From Pochonia chlamydosporia 170 (Eukaryota; Ascomycota; Sordariomycetes; Hypocreales; Clavicipitaceae), in assembly GCF_001653235.2 (NCBI RefSeq), contig NW_019154048.1:186001-250000 (forward strand): a stretch of 64,000 nucleotides of DNA, written 5' to 3'. The stretch's first letter is position 1. Each line of letters opens with the position of its first letter. This document shows, piece after piece, positions 10,782 to 22,065 of this stretch. Under the pieces are notes generated by a model. That model saw only the letters and a list, made by a program, of their open reading frames with translations. It ran no database searches and was not told where the DNA came from. The translations under genes and the position numbers were made by a program.

Positions 10782-13556
10782 ATGTCTCGCAACTACATTC
10801 CCTGCGGCTGCATCGTCATCATCGACAACACTCAGCGCTACCTCGCTCTTTCATCTACATCAGCTCACACAACCATCCTCTCAACCACATCTCGCACGAC
10901 CCTCACTCAGACCTACATCAATAACACGGGCTCTCTACTCCGGGAAGCACGCTACGTGTTCCCTATCTACGATGGCGTGTCTGTCGTGGAATTCACATGC
11001 ACTATTGGAAAAGACGTCATCAAAGGCGTTGTAAAGGAACGGGAAGAAGCAAAAAGAGTCTTTCAACAAGCCGTGGAAAGGGGTCAGGCCGCGGGATTGC
11101 TAGAGCAGAGTCTCTCGGCGTCAGATGTCTTCACCACCAAGTTGGGCAATGTCCCAGCTGGCGAGGAAGTCAAGGTGGAGATTACGTATCTCGGGGAACT
11201 GGAACACGACGCAGAGTTGGATGGAGTGAGATTTACCATTCCCACAGCTATTGCGCCGAGATATGGGGACTCTATGCGTTATGGCGCTGCTTCGGCTCCA
11301 GAGGTTACGGTTGATGGAAAGATTGCCATCACGGTTGACGTTGATATGGGGTCTGGGTGTGCCATCAAGTCGGTCCAGTCGCCCTCGCATCCAATTTCCG
11401 TCAACATTGGCACCATGAGTACGAATGCGTCTTCTGACCCGTCACTGCAAATGGCATCTGCATCGCTGTCCCTTGGTTCAGCAAATCTCGACAAAGATTT
11501 CGTCGTGCAAGTTGTTTCTTCGGGTCTGGGATCGCCGGCCGCTCTCCTCGAAGTTCATCCAACGATTCCCAACCGCCGCACTTTAATGACGTCCCTCGTC
11601 CCCAGATTCAACTTGCCAGTGGAAAAGCCCGAGGTTGTGTTTGTCTGTGACCGCAGCGGCAGTATGGGAAGCGGCCAAAAGATACCCAACCTTATTTCAG
11701 CGCTCAAAATCTTCCTCAAGTCTTTGCCCGTCGGCATCCGCTTCAACATTTGCAGCTTTGGGTCGCACCACAGCTTCCTCTGGCCCAAATCTGTCGAATA
11801 CACGCAGCAGTCTCTCGACAAGGCTATTCGTCATGTAGAGACTTTCTCGGACGATTACGGCGGCACTGAGATGCTTGCGCCAATGCAAGATACATTTCAG
11901 AAGAGAATCCAGGAATCCAATCTCGAAGTATTCCTCCTGACGGATGGCGAGATCTGGGATCAAAACGAGCTCTTTGAGCTCATCAATCAAGAAATGGCTA
12001 CCAGCAAAGGAGCGATCCGGGTATTCACTCTTGGCATCGGCGAGGACGTCAGCCACGCGCTCATAAAGGGTGTTGCACGCGCAGGCAACGGCTTCTCTCA
12101 AATCGCTGGGGAAAATGAAAAGATTGACAAGAAGATCGTGCGAATGCTCAAAGGTGCGCTTACGCCACATATCACAGATTACACTCTGGAAATCAAGTAC
12201 GACCAGTTGAAGGAGGCGACCGGACCTGACACCGAACCCCTGGAGGATGACTTTGAGTTGGTGGAAAAGGTCATGGATGCCTTGACGATTGATGTACAAG
12301 ACCTGCCCGAGGAGGTTGATGAAGCAAAACCGCAGGACCCCAAGGCGCCCATCTCGCTCTTTGACTCAAGCGTCAAGAACGAGGATCTGGAAATGAAAGA
12401 TGCTTCAGACGACCTCGAACAGGAAAAGGCATCGTTGCCCCCGGTTGACAACCCCAAATATCTGCAGACGCCATTTGACATTCCGCCTCTCTTTCCATTC
12501 CATCGCACAACAGTCTATGTCATGTTGTCTGAGGAGACTCCCGATCGAGAGCCGAAATCGGTCATTTTGAAAGGCACTTCCCGTCAAGGACCCCTTGAGC
12601 TTGAAATTCCCATCACAAAGGTCGACCAGAACAGTGCCACATTGCACCAGCTGGCAGCTAGAAAGGCGGTCCAAGAGCTTGAAGACGGCAAAGGTTGGCT
12701 CTATCACGCCAAGGATGCCAAAGGACAGCCACTCCATGACAAGTGGGCCGCCAAGTTTTCCTACATCGCCAAGAGGGAAGCTGTCAGGCTTGGAGTGGAA
12801 TACCAAGTTGGTGGCAAGTGGTGCTCTTTCGTAGCCATATCTGACGATGACTATGAGAGCGAAGAGACCGTTCACGCTCACCCCGAGGAAGTCATGGCCG
12901 CAGACGACTTCATAGAGCATGCCAATCTCAGGATGGCATGTAGGGTCGATCATGCCAGGAAGTCCAGCGGCGGGCGTGCAAGACACATTGTACAGTCGGC
13001 AGCCCTGGCAATGGGAGGAATGGGACAGGCTATGCGCCAGAGAATGGCACCGATAACGAAGTATAAGGCTAGAGCTTTCAAATCATCGGCGCCGCAACTA
13101 CAATTCCAACGAAAATCTCTTTCTGAAGAGGAAGAGGAAGAGGAAGAGGAAGATGAAGACATGGGATTCGCACTCTGTGATGACGGTGGGGCACCAGCTG
13201 CTCCTGCGGTTGAGAGCCGAAGCGCTCCAACAACCCAACCTGAATCCGAAGGCTTGTCCGGCTTAGCTGCTCTACAGAGCTTCATTGGAAGCTGGAATTG
13301 GAGTGCTCAGCTTGAGAATATCCTTGGTATCACCCAGGTTCAAGCTACAAAAGCCATCAAGCTATCCGCAAATGGGGACGTGGCCAGCATGCTCGCCACA
13401 CTCTGCACACTCGTCTATCTCAAGAAGAAGATGGCTGCTGACAAGGATTCATGGGAGTTGATGGCCGACAAGGCAGAGAATTGGCTGCAGGACCAAACGG
13501 GCCAGACTGTGGAGGAGCTTGAGGCGTTGGTTGAAGATGCTAAGCTGTTTGTTTGA
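10782..13556 (+). CDS. VIT and VWA domain protein (inter-alpha-trypsin inhibitor heavy chain-like)
   Basis: A single exon encodes 924 residues. An N-terminal VIT domain (about residues 15-140) shows the family pattern YVFPIYDGVSVVEFTCTIG and KEREEAKRVFQQAVERGQAAGLL. A VWA domain begins near residue 280 with an intact metal-binding MIDAS: D290-R-S-G-S-M, a later Thr in GGTEM, and Asp in FLLTDGEIWD. The C-terminal third is less conserved. It carries a run of about nine Glu near residue 785 (SEEEEEEEEEDEDMGF) and a helical end resembling the C-terminus of other fungal VIT-VWA proteins. There is no signal peptide, so the protein is probably intracellular. VIT-VWA proteins are thought to bind proteins through the MIDAS; the fungal role is not established. 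Confidence 0.9.
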   Translation: MSRNYIPCGCIVIIDNTQRYLALSSTSAHTTILSTTSRTTLTQTYINNTGSLLREARYVFPIYDGVSVVEFTCTIGKDVIKGVVKEREEAKRVFQQAVERGQAAGLLEQSLSASDVFTTKLGNVPAGEEVKVEITYLGELEHDAELDGVRFTIPTAIAPRYGDSMRYGAASAPEVTVDGKIAITVDVDMGSGCAIKSVQSPSHPISVNIGTMSTNASSDPSLQMASASLSLGSANLDKDFVVQVVSSGLGSPAALLEVHPTIPNRRTLMTSLVPRFNLPVEKPEVVFVCDRSGSMGSGQKIPNLISALKIFLKSLPVGIRFNICSFGSHHSFLWPKSVEYTQQSLDKAIRHVETFSDDYGGTEMLAPMQDTFQKRIQESNLEVFLLTDGEIWDQNELFELINQEMATSKGAIRVFTLGIGEDVSHALIKGVARAGNGFSQIAGENEKIDKKIVRMLKGALTPHITDYTLEIKYDQLKEATGPDTEPLEDDFELVEKVMDALTIDVQDLPEEVDEAKPQDPKAPISLFDSSVKNEDLEMKDASDDLEQEKASLPPVDNPKYLQTPFDIPPLFPFHRTTVYVMLSEETPDREPKSVILKGTSRQGPLELEIPITKVDQNSATLHQLAARKAVQELEDGKGWLYHAKDAKGQPLHDKWAAKFSYIAKREAVRLGVEYQVGGKWCSFVAISDDDYESEETVHAHPEEVMAADDFIEHANLRMACRVDHARKSSGGRARHIVQSAALAMGGMGQAMRQRMAPITKYKARAFKSSAPQLQFQRKSLSEEEEEEEEEDEDMGFALCDDGGAPAAPAVESRSAPTTQPESEGLSGLAALQSFIGSWNWSAQLENILGITQVQATKAIKLSANGDVASMLATLCTLVYLKKKMAADKDSWELMADKAENWLQDQTGQTVEELEALVEDAKLFV

Positions 13557-15492
13557 GTATCCTTGCCACATTTTGGAGCTGAACCGGCCAACACCGGTGG
13601 GATGACCGGATTTGCCGGGCATTTCCGGTCATGATTGCTAGAGATTGGCGGAAGTTGCAGCCATGAAGGACGGTTCCACCAATTGATACCGGCGTGGCGC
13701 GGCGGATGAGCCGTGGGGGGCTTCTCTTGGCCAATGCTTGAATTGTGGATGTGACAGGCTTGAGTCTGGGGGAGGAAACAGCCTGGAGGAGTCAAGTTGA
13801 TATTCGGACCGGGCTTGTGCATTTCACAACTCCTCAGGATACTGTTTCGCAGTTCGAAGTACGTAGGTAGTTGGACGTAATATGTGCCTCAAAATATCTT
13901 TATGGCGTAACGGGCGGTTTATGAAAACAAAATCAAATGCGTCCGCGTCGAGTTGACCACAGTGGAAGCTGTGAAGGTCGTTCTGTGCCAAGTGATTTAT
14001 GAATGCCGGTAGGAGTGTCAATAATACCAGTTAACCATATCTGACGACTTAAAATCCCACTGCAAAGCAAGTCTGTAGCCAGGCTGGACTATTCCTATTC
14101 CTGGACCGTCGCTACGGTCTTGCATTCAGACCTAAAGCTGATGCAACGTATCCATGCAGTGATTTTGTACCCTTGCCAGAGCAGGTGTTAGGAGGGGAGT
14201 GTGAATGTGAGGGGGATATGCGAAAGAATGTGCTTATCAACGCCACGAAGATATTGAATTCCCGTCCAATTGACATTCGAATGTTGAAGCGGATGATGAA
14301 TAAACGCAATTCTCGAATCTCATGCTTGAAGGCCCATGTTGCATGGCTTGAAGTCCTCTGGGGCATGCGGGTCTGTCTCGAGTTTCCAGGAGAGTGAACC
14401 TGCACCAACTCCAACTTACGGCTGGCGTTCCGATGGTGGCGTCTTGGCTCTCAAAGTCCCCTGTACATTATTCACCTTGAAGCAATTGGAGAAACCACCA
14501 CCGAAGCTAGCGATAACCGTGCAGCCATGCGGCGCTCACTGTAGCTCGTGTCAAGTGGCCAAACTCGACTAGTTTCTTTGGCGACAGGTCGTGCGACGTG
14601 GGGTGATAGCAAATAGAGAATGTTACTGAGACAGATAGCACATATCCGACAATCGGTAGCTCCAACATCTCCAACGCCTCAAGGATTATTGGTGCTAATT
14701 TCGCCTGGTATCCGAATGAAGCCGGTTCTCCCCCAGTTCTGTACCAAAAGCCACGTTTAGAACGCAATTTAAGGGAGCTTTCGAGGATCCAGTGTTGACA
14801 ACTGCTTGGCTAAAAGCCACTTCCGGAAACCGCTGGGGCAAAGCGCGGCGCCAAGGCTTTTGTTCACCGGAGACTTAGACTCGCGTGCCGATTGTTTTGC
14901 CTGACGTGGGACGTGGGGGATGGACGATTATGGAGAATGAATCATACGCACAACAGCGTATGGGGTAATCATTGGGTACAGAGGCCAGGTTCCGATGGGT
15001 GAGGGAAACGGGCGTTTGATGTGGATTCTGCAGACTTGACAACGTTGGTCGAGATTGTTGCTAGTCTCGTTCGAGTCGAGTTGTGGTGTTGCTCACTTCC
15101 CATGTGTGATGTGTGGGTGACAAAGGTGAGTGTGGCATTTTCTCCGTACTTTGCCTTCTTGCTGGTCATCACACTTGCCTTTCTTATCCCTGTCGTTTTG
15201 GGACCCCCGAGCCAGGTCAAAGGTACCAAACCAGATCAGACCGGAGTACCGATGTACTTATCTTTTACCCTTTCTATTATCAGGTATCAGGATGCATCCA
15301 TGCACCCTTGCTCGAGGCATGTGTAGCTAGAGTCGATCTGAATTAGTATATCTGCCAAGTCATGCCCACCTCAAGTCTTGTCTGTTGTTTGAGTCTTGAC
15401 TCGACCCTGCCCTGTTCCCCCAAGGTGTCTCATACAGTGCTCGACCGTTGATCGCCAAATCCGAGCAGAGTACACAAACAGTGATAGCAATC
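13557..15492. other. Intergenic region upstream of sugar permease
   Basis: This is 1.9 kb with no supported gene. An ATG at 15448 lies in frame with the permease start at 15493 and could add 15 residues. Confidence 0.5.
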
Positions 15493-17288
15493 ATGGCCGC
15501 TGAAGTCGACAGAAAGCAAGAGGCCAGCCTCGTCCAGCATGATTCGGTGACCTTGCCGCACAAGACGGGGCCAGCCGACCCTGAGCTCCTCGAGGCCATC
15601 CGTGCCGAGCACCAGATGAGCTTTTTTGAGGCATTGAAGCTCTATCCCAAGGCTGTTGGATGGTCTGCTTATGTATCCCTTGGTGTCATCATGCTGGCTT
15701 TTGACCCGCAGCTCATCGGTAATCTGTACGCCATGCCACAGTTTCAAAAGGATTTTGGATATCAAAGCGGCGATGAGGTAAGTTGCACTCTCAAACAACG
15801 GCTCGGCATATGGCACATTTCCCTTATAAATCCCAGTAATGGTTGTCGGATAATCCAGCTAACAAGTCATCCCATAGTATGTCATCACCGCTGCTTGGCA
15901 AACTGCCCTCTCCATGGGCAACCCCATCGGACAGGTTGTCGGAGCCTTATGGGCAGCTTACCCCATGGATTTGTTTGGTCGCAAGCGCACCTTTGGCGTC
16001 TGCGTTATTCTCGTCGCTGGTCTTGTCTTCATTCAGTTCTTCGCTCGCTCACTCGCTGTTCTTCTTGCCGGAGAATTGCTTGCTGGTCTTGTCTTGGGCA
16101 TGTTTGTCGTCATTGCACCCGCTTATGCCTCCGAAGTCTGCCCTACTGCTATTCGTGGCCATCTCACTTCTTTTGTGAACCTCTGCTTCGTCATCGGACA
16201 GCTTCTTGGTAATGGCGTTACCGCAGGTACACAAAAGATCGACAGCCATTGGGCCTACTCTCTTCCCTTTGCTTTGCAGTGGTTCTGGGTTGTCGTCATT
16301 ATACCCGGTATGCTGTTCGTCCCAGAGAGTCCTTGGTGGCTGGTGCGAAAGAATCGCATGGAGGACGCCGAGAAGTCTTTGCGCAGACTTGCCTCACCCA
16401 AGGTTAATGTTGCTGCTACTCTTGCGTTCATCGTGGAAACAGATCGACTGGAGCAGGAGCTTGAGGCTGGTAGCACCTACCTGGACTGCTTTAAGAAGGT
16501 GAATTTGCGCCGAACCGAGATTTCCATTGGCGTCTACTGCACACAGGTGCTCAGCGGTATCTACCTCATCAACTACGGCACCTACTTCTTCCAGCAGGCC
16601 GGTCTTCCCACTGACCAAGCCTTCAACATGTCCGTAGGATTCATGGGTGAGTAAACACGACATTGGGCTGTATTGGCCCTCCTGCCCTGCGCGCAACTGG
16701 TTCATGAATACTAACAGACATGTTCTCATAGCGGTCGGTCTTTTTGGAACTCTCGTTTCTTGGTTCCTCATGGTCAGACTCGGTCGACGATTCCTGTACA
16801 ACTACGGTCTTGCCGTCCTCGTCCTCCTCCAGTTCGTCATTGGTATTCTCGACTGCATTCCCGGCCGTCCATCGGGTGCCATCTGGACCGAGTCGGCGCT
16901 CATGTTGATTTGGAACTTCTTTTACGACATTTCCATCGGTCCCATCTGCTTCGTCCTCCTCGCTGAGTGCTCTGCTACTCGTGTTCGTTCCAAGACTATC
17001 GCCGCTGCCACTGCTGCTCAGGGACTCTTGGGTATCGTGATGACCGTTGCGATTCCATACATGATCAATCCGGATGAGGCCAATCTGCAAGGAAAATTGG
17101 GCTTCTTCTTTGGTGGCCTGGCTGGCTTGTGTCTTGTCTGGGCATACTTCCGTGTTCCCGAGACGATTGGTCGCAGCTACGAAGAGTTGGATCTGCTCTT
17201 CGACAAAGGTGTTTCTGCGAGGAAGTTCAAGGGATATCGTCTGGAGGGTGCTTTGTCCGCCGGCCTGGACGACAAGCTTGTTGGGTAG
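15493..17288 (+). CDS. MFS sugar transporter, maltose/alpha-glucoside permease type
   Basis: Three exons: 15493-15777, 15878-16646 and 16732-17288, giving 536 residues. Junctions read SGDE|YVITAAWQ and GFM|AVGLFGTL. Twelve hydrophobic segments are visible. Sugar-porter signatures are present: DLFGRKRTFG between helices 2 and 3, PESPWWLVRKNR after helix 6, and PETIGRSYEELDLLF after helix 12. The N-terminal tail is about 60 cytosolic residues and includes the family segment MSFFEALKLYPKAVGWSA. This composition is typical of fungal alpha-glucoside:H+ symporters. The exact sugar cannot be read from sequence, and no alpha-glucosidase gene or MAL activator lies beside it. An in-frame upstream ATG (15448) would give MIAKSEQSTQTVIAI as extra N-terminus. 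Confidence 0.9.
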
Positions 17289-18015
17289 ATAGAGTTGTAG
17301 TTGTGCGATTTTGACCTTCGTTAGGCGGAAATTGTCTCGGCAATATGACAATATAATCTTTTAATGAATTGCGTTTTGCCCTAAGTGATGTTTAGGTACT
17401 CTTATGAAGGCGAGTTTGGGAACATGTTGACGAATGCCCACGTGTAGCAATACGATGGGATGGCCCTGGTGTTGTTATTTGCATTGCTCTTGGTCCTCGA
17501 ATTCCGATCCAAAGCATATTTGGATTCACTGTTTGTTCCTGCGATCGTACTCTCGGATTAGAATCTGGTTCAAGGGGCGAGAGTGCTCGCCAATACGCTC
17601 TGCACACTCTGCCAAAGATCTAACGGGCTTTTCTCGAACTGAACAATAGTTCATTGCATGCCATAGACTATGGAACCATGGATCGCATCCATGCAAACAA
17701 GTCAGGATTACAAGCTGGAACAGAAGGTGAGAATGTACTGATGTGTCACGACGTGGATGCATTGATCCGTTTGGCTTCACACCTTCCACCTGCCACCTGC
17801 CAGCTGCTCGCAGCCGTATCGAGAATGTGCCAGCTGGCAAACACCTATTTATTTAATACCTTTGCCAATCACAGTCGATTGTCTTCATCTCAATGTTGGC
17901 TCTTGCGAAATTGTGAAATTCCTCCTCTTCCCTTTTCTCCTCACTTAATGCTCTCCTGTCAGCAGTGTTCATCGTTGCTCTGACACACTTGTGAAGCTCG
18001 GTCTTCAAGTCGCAA
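17289..18015. other. Intergenic region
   Basis: This is 727 bp between permease and helicase genes on the same strand. It probably holds the 3' UTR and helicase promoter. No gene is seen. Confidence 0.5.
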
Positions 18016-21000
18016 ATGCTTGCCATGGACCCTTCATCGCTCTCAGACTTTTTCAGTCGAGTCATCCCACTACGGAACTGGTTAGAATTGCCAGAAGTGC
18101 CCCTTGCGGATGAGTTCATGGCCAGCCATCCGCCCCGATTGCCGCTCAATGACTTCGAGGCTCGAGCCCAGCTTCGAGATCAGTATTTTGAAACTCAATA
18201 TCGCTTACTCCGCTTTGAAGCCACCGAAACCTTGAGACGTGCGGTACAAACTATACGAACGGCCTCAAATGCCACTCAATTAGGACCAAATCCAGATGAA
18301 CAAGAGGATCAAGTTGCGGCCAGCACCCTAGCAAAGGTCAACGTGTATAAAAATGTAACAATTAACTACTGCTTCTTAATTCCTCATTATATTAACCAGA
18401 CATGCTCCCAGGTTCGCATAACAGGGTATGCCCTTGGGCGAGACGGAGCAGGCCAACGAGTTGTGGTGCCCGATGCCCCTGTCCGCGATCCTGACGAAGA
18501 GGATGAAGACGACTCTGATGACATCGAACTATTCTGCCCAGGCTCTTTAGTTATTCTGTCCCGAGATTTATTCAAGTCCACATGTTATGTGGCAACCGTT
18601 ATGGAGAATGACGGACTACGAGATCAACCGCCAACAATTGATATTATTTGGGCAACGCAGGACTACATGATCACCGACTCGAGTGTGGATTTGGTTATGT
18701 TAGAACCAACCAGTGGGTATTTCGAGTCGCTAAGGCACACTATGCTGGGACTTCAGCAGATGTCCCAGACAAGGTATATACCGACTGTAACATCAATGCA
18801 TATTATGTACGAGTACGACTTATTAATACGTCTCTATTAGTTGCCTGCTGGGTCCATACCTCTTTCAGTCTGGACCTCATTCCGTTCCATCAATTCAATA
18901 TCTCAAGGAAACTCCAAATGGAGATCCAGTAGTCCCGAAAACTGCTAGGAGCCTGGATAAAACTCAGCACGATGCCTTTACAGAAGCGGTAACCCGAGAG
19001 ATATCCATTATTCAGGGTCCGCCAGGCACTGGAAAGACATTTACTTCTAATGTCATTCTTCAGAGCCTTGTTCAAACACAGCGGCAATGCCACGAGGCTC
19101 AAATCAATCCTGGTCAGCCTAGAATCCCAATTATCGTGGTAGCACAAACAAACCACGCTCTGGACCAGCTACTTGAGAAATACAAAGAAACCGCGGACTC
19201 TGGCAAAATTGTCCGCCTAGGTGGTCGAAGCAATAGTGAAGCGATTTCCGAGCTTACACTACACAAGTTAATGAGAGCTTATGTGCCCGGCTTTCACAGA
19301 CAGTCCACGAAGACTCTGCATTCCACCCTTAAGCAGACAATTATCGCGCTTCGTGAGGCTCACACATTGGGAAACGACGTTCTTGATGCCAAGGAGCTCC
19401 TAGAACATAAGATTCTTTCTGAAGATCAATACTTTTCCGTCACCGATGATGACTGGGAGTCGACTGATTGCGCCGGAGGTGACCTCGCAGAGTGGCTTGG
19501 ACAACCCCAACACCAACATCACCTTGCTTCCGGCTCACCTGATAACAAAGCAGGGACACATGTCAGTAGCGAGGCACACAAAAGCAAGTTGGAGCCTCGC
19601 TGGCAAAGCTTAGGCGTGAAGTTTGTACCCTTCGACATCCAGCGTCAATGTGGGAGGCCTAGTAGGTACTCTCAGGAGGCCGCCATCTACCAACTAGCCC
19701 ATAATCGCAACCTCTATAATATCAAACTTGAGGATCGATCGACAGTCTATAGCTACCTAAAAGATAGCCTACGTGATATCAAGAGTCCGGCCATACCAGA
19801 CCTGCTTCAGACATATAACGACACTTGGACATCGATCCATAACATCCTAGTCACAAACAGAATCGCCTTTATACAGGCGGCCGATATCGAAGTCATTGGG
19901 TGTACTGCGACAGGTTTGCTAAAGTACCGAGAACTCATTGCTAGCCTCCGGCCCAAAATTTTGCTCATGGAAGAGGCTGCGGAAATTCGAGAGAGTGACA
20001 CGATTGCTGCTCTCCTGCCGTCCATCGAACATCTCATTTTCTTAGGCGACCACCAGCAGTTGCAACCACACGTTGACTTGCCGGAACTCGCACAGGATCC
20101 ATACCGCGTCAACATTTCCATGTTTGAACGTCTTATCAAACTCGGTATCCCACATCAAATTCTCCTCCAACAACGGCGTATGATACCCTGCCTGCGAGAA
20201 ATAGTACAGTTGTTTTACCCACGACTGGTTGATCATACGCCAACTATATCGAAGCTTCCGTTAAATATCCCCGGTGTCAGCACACCTTTGTGGTGGTTTC
20301 AGCATGACTGGCCAGAGTCTCCCGGAATTGGAAACTCTGTTCAGAACTTTACAGAAGGCCTGATGATAGTACGATTTGTCCAGTACCTGGTCACTCGAGC
20401 AAATATCTCGCCGAATCGCATTACGTTGCTCACCTACTACAGGGGCCAGGTTGACATATTGAACAAACTGCTTGCCAGTAACCAATGGCTCGTCGCATGT
20501 GAGACCGAGTGGGCTGTGCGAACTGTTGATGGCTTCCAGGGAGAAGAGAATGACATTATTCTCTTGTCTCTTGTGCGTGGGCCAAATGGCAAAGCCGGAT
20601 TCCTAACCCAGGAGAATCGTGCCATTGTTGGTCTGAGTCGTGCAAGAGTTGGCATGTACATCTTCGGACACAGGGATGTCCTAACCAAGCACCCAGTGCG
20701 AGGCGAGACTTGGTCAAAGGTGGTACGACAAATGAAAGGGAAACAAGGTCGAGCATTGCCACTTTGCCCTAGTATGGACACTGAGGTCGTTCATGTTGAC
20801 CATCCAGATCAATTAAAGCGAATCATAAGAGACCCTCAATACCGAAAGGATAGCAGTACACACTCTTCCGGTGGCCCAGATTCAGAGAAACAGCCTTTTG
20901 CTGTACAAGCTGCAGAGGTTAAAGTTTCTCTGGGCAGTACTAGAGAGGACGAAGGGCAAAGCCCACAGATAAAGTTACCATTCCGCATAGAGGCCGATCG

Positions 21001-21220
21001 CCCATCATCACCACCCGGACAGCAATTAGACGACATGGAGGAATTAGCTTCCGACTTGAAGTTATTGTCATTTGAAGACTTTGAAACTATTCCTTTGTCA
21101 GCACCAGATTGTCCATGGGACCGTCCGCCATTGATGCCGACCATCACGCCAATGAAAGAAGACTTACTCTTGGAATTTTCGGATGATGAAATTAGCGAGG
21201 CTGGGACGGAGGATAGCTAA
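18016..21220 (+). CDS. ZNFX1/Hrr1-like superfamily 1 RNA helicase, without zinc fingers
   Basis: Two exons, 18016-18773 and 18841-21220, give 1045 residues. The 67-bp intron (AG|GTATAT...TTAG) restores frame across an apparent stop at 18838-18840; the junction reads SQT|S-CLLGPYLFQSG. The N-terminal 270 residues match the conserved lead-in of NFX1-type helicases (LPLNDFEARAQLRDQYFETQYRLLRFE). Helicase motifs follow: Walker A GPPGTGKT at 312-319, motif II MEEAAEI near 630, GDHQQLQPH, TVDGFQGEENDIILLSLVRG, and motif VI VGLSRARVGMY near 850. In the UPF1-like family this pattern marks ATP-driven RNA/DNA unwinding. ZNFX-1 in worms and Hrr1 in fission yeast act in small-RNA silencing. The last 170 residues are acidic and low in complexity, and no NFX1-type Cys-rich fingers occur. 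Silent positions look more AT-rich than in neighbours. MDPSSL at 18025 is an alternative start. Confidence 0.85.
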
Positions 21221-22065
21221 CGGAAGCTAGGCGACTAAGTACCTAGGTGACTGGCCACAGTTTGATCACTTTCGTGAGGGTTGAAATGGGTTCATGGTGC
21301 AAAGTATATGGCCGTCAGGTTTGGGTTAGCATCATGATCAAATGTAAAGTTGATGGAGAGGGGTTTGAGCCTCTGACACACAGAAAAACTGGCATGGAAT
21401 CGTTTTGTGTCCTCGGATTAGAACTAGTCTTTAGCAAGACTTGCGTCTTGCGAATCTAAAAGATGCAATAACGATCACATTTACAAAGATTCCTAAAGTT
21501 CAAAGTGTTTGAAGGTGGACGGTGACAAAACACAACCAACTGGAACGAGATACTCGGGGACCACGAAAAGGTACCGGCTAGCCTGGTTTGAAAGCGCACT
21601 AGCCAAAAGTCGCCCAACTTGCGCCAATGTACCATGCTCCATCACTCGCATGTGCATTCTGGCAGGTCGCAATGGCAGAAGCTGCCATGGCTTTATTTTA
21701 GATTCACTGGAGCTGCGACTGTGCAACGCTACGCTCTTCACAACACGAAACTTGCTTCAATTGACCTCGCTTTCCCTGTTCACAGTGCACAGGACAAGAC
21801 CGAATCACCCTCCAGGTCCAGTTCTTCATCGCTCCTTGAATCAGTCAGTGTCCAACCCCCACAGGCGAAGCAAAGCAGCGCACGGTGCTGGGAGCTGGGA
21901 GTCGGGGGCTGGGATAGAATCCACGGTCGCACCGATCGCGACGGCGGTTATGGACGAAGAGCAATAGCGCATATCGGCCCTCGGTTACTCTAAAGAGCAC
22001 TCTCCTGTAATTTGTTTTAGCGACGCGTGCCCTCATCGTCACCTCCCAGGATTCGCGCCGCCGCC
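21221..22065. other. Intergenic region
   Basis: This is 845 bp between helicase and Spt8 genes. It includes a TACCTAGGT-type motif near 21239-21247 just after the helicase stop. The Spt8 promoter is presumably in the second half. No gene is seen. Confidence 0.5.

Noticed and set aside
18016..18840. Helicase region read as a pseudogene because of the stop at 18838-18840
   Set aside because: A standard 67-bp intron with correct phase removes the stop, and all helicase motifs are intact.
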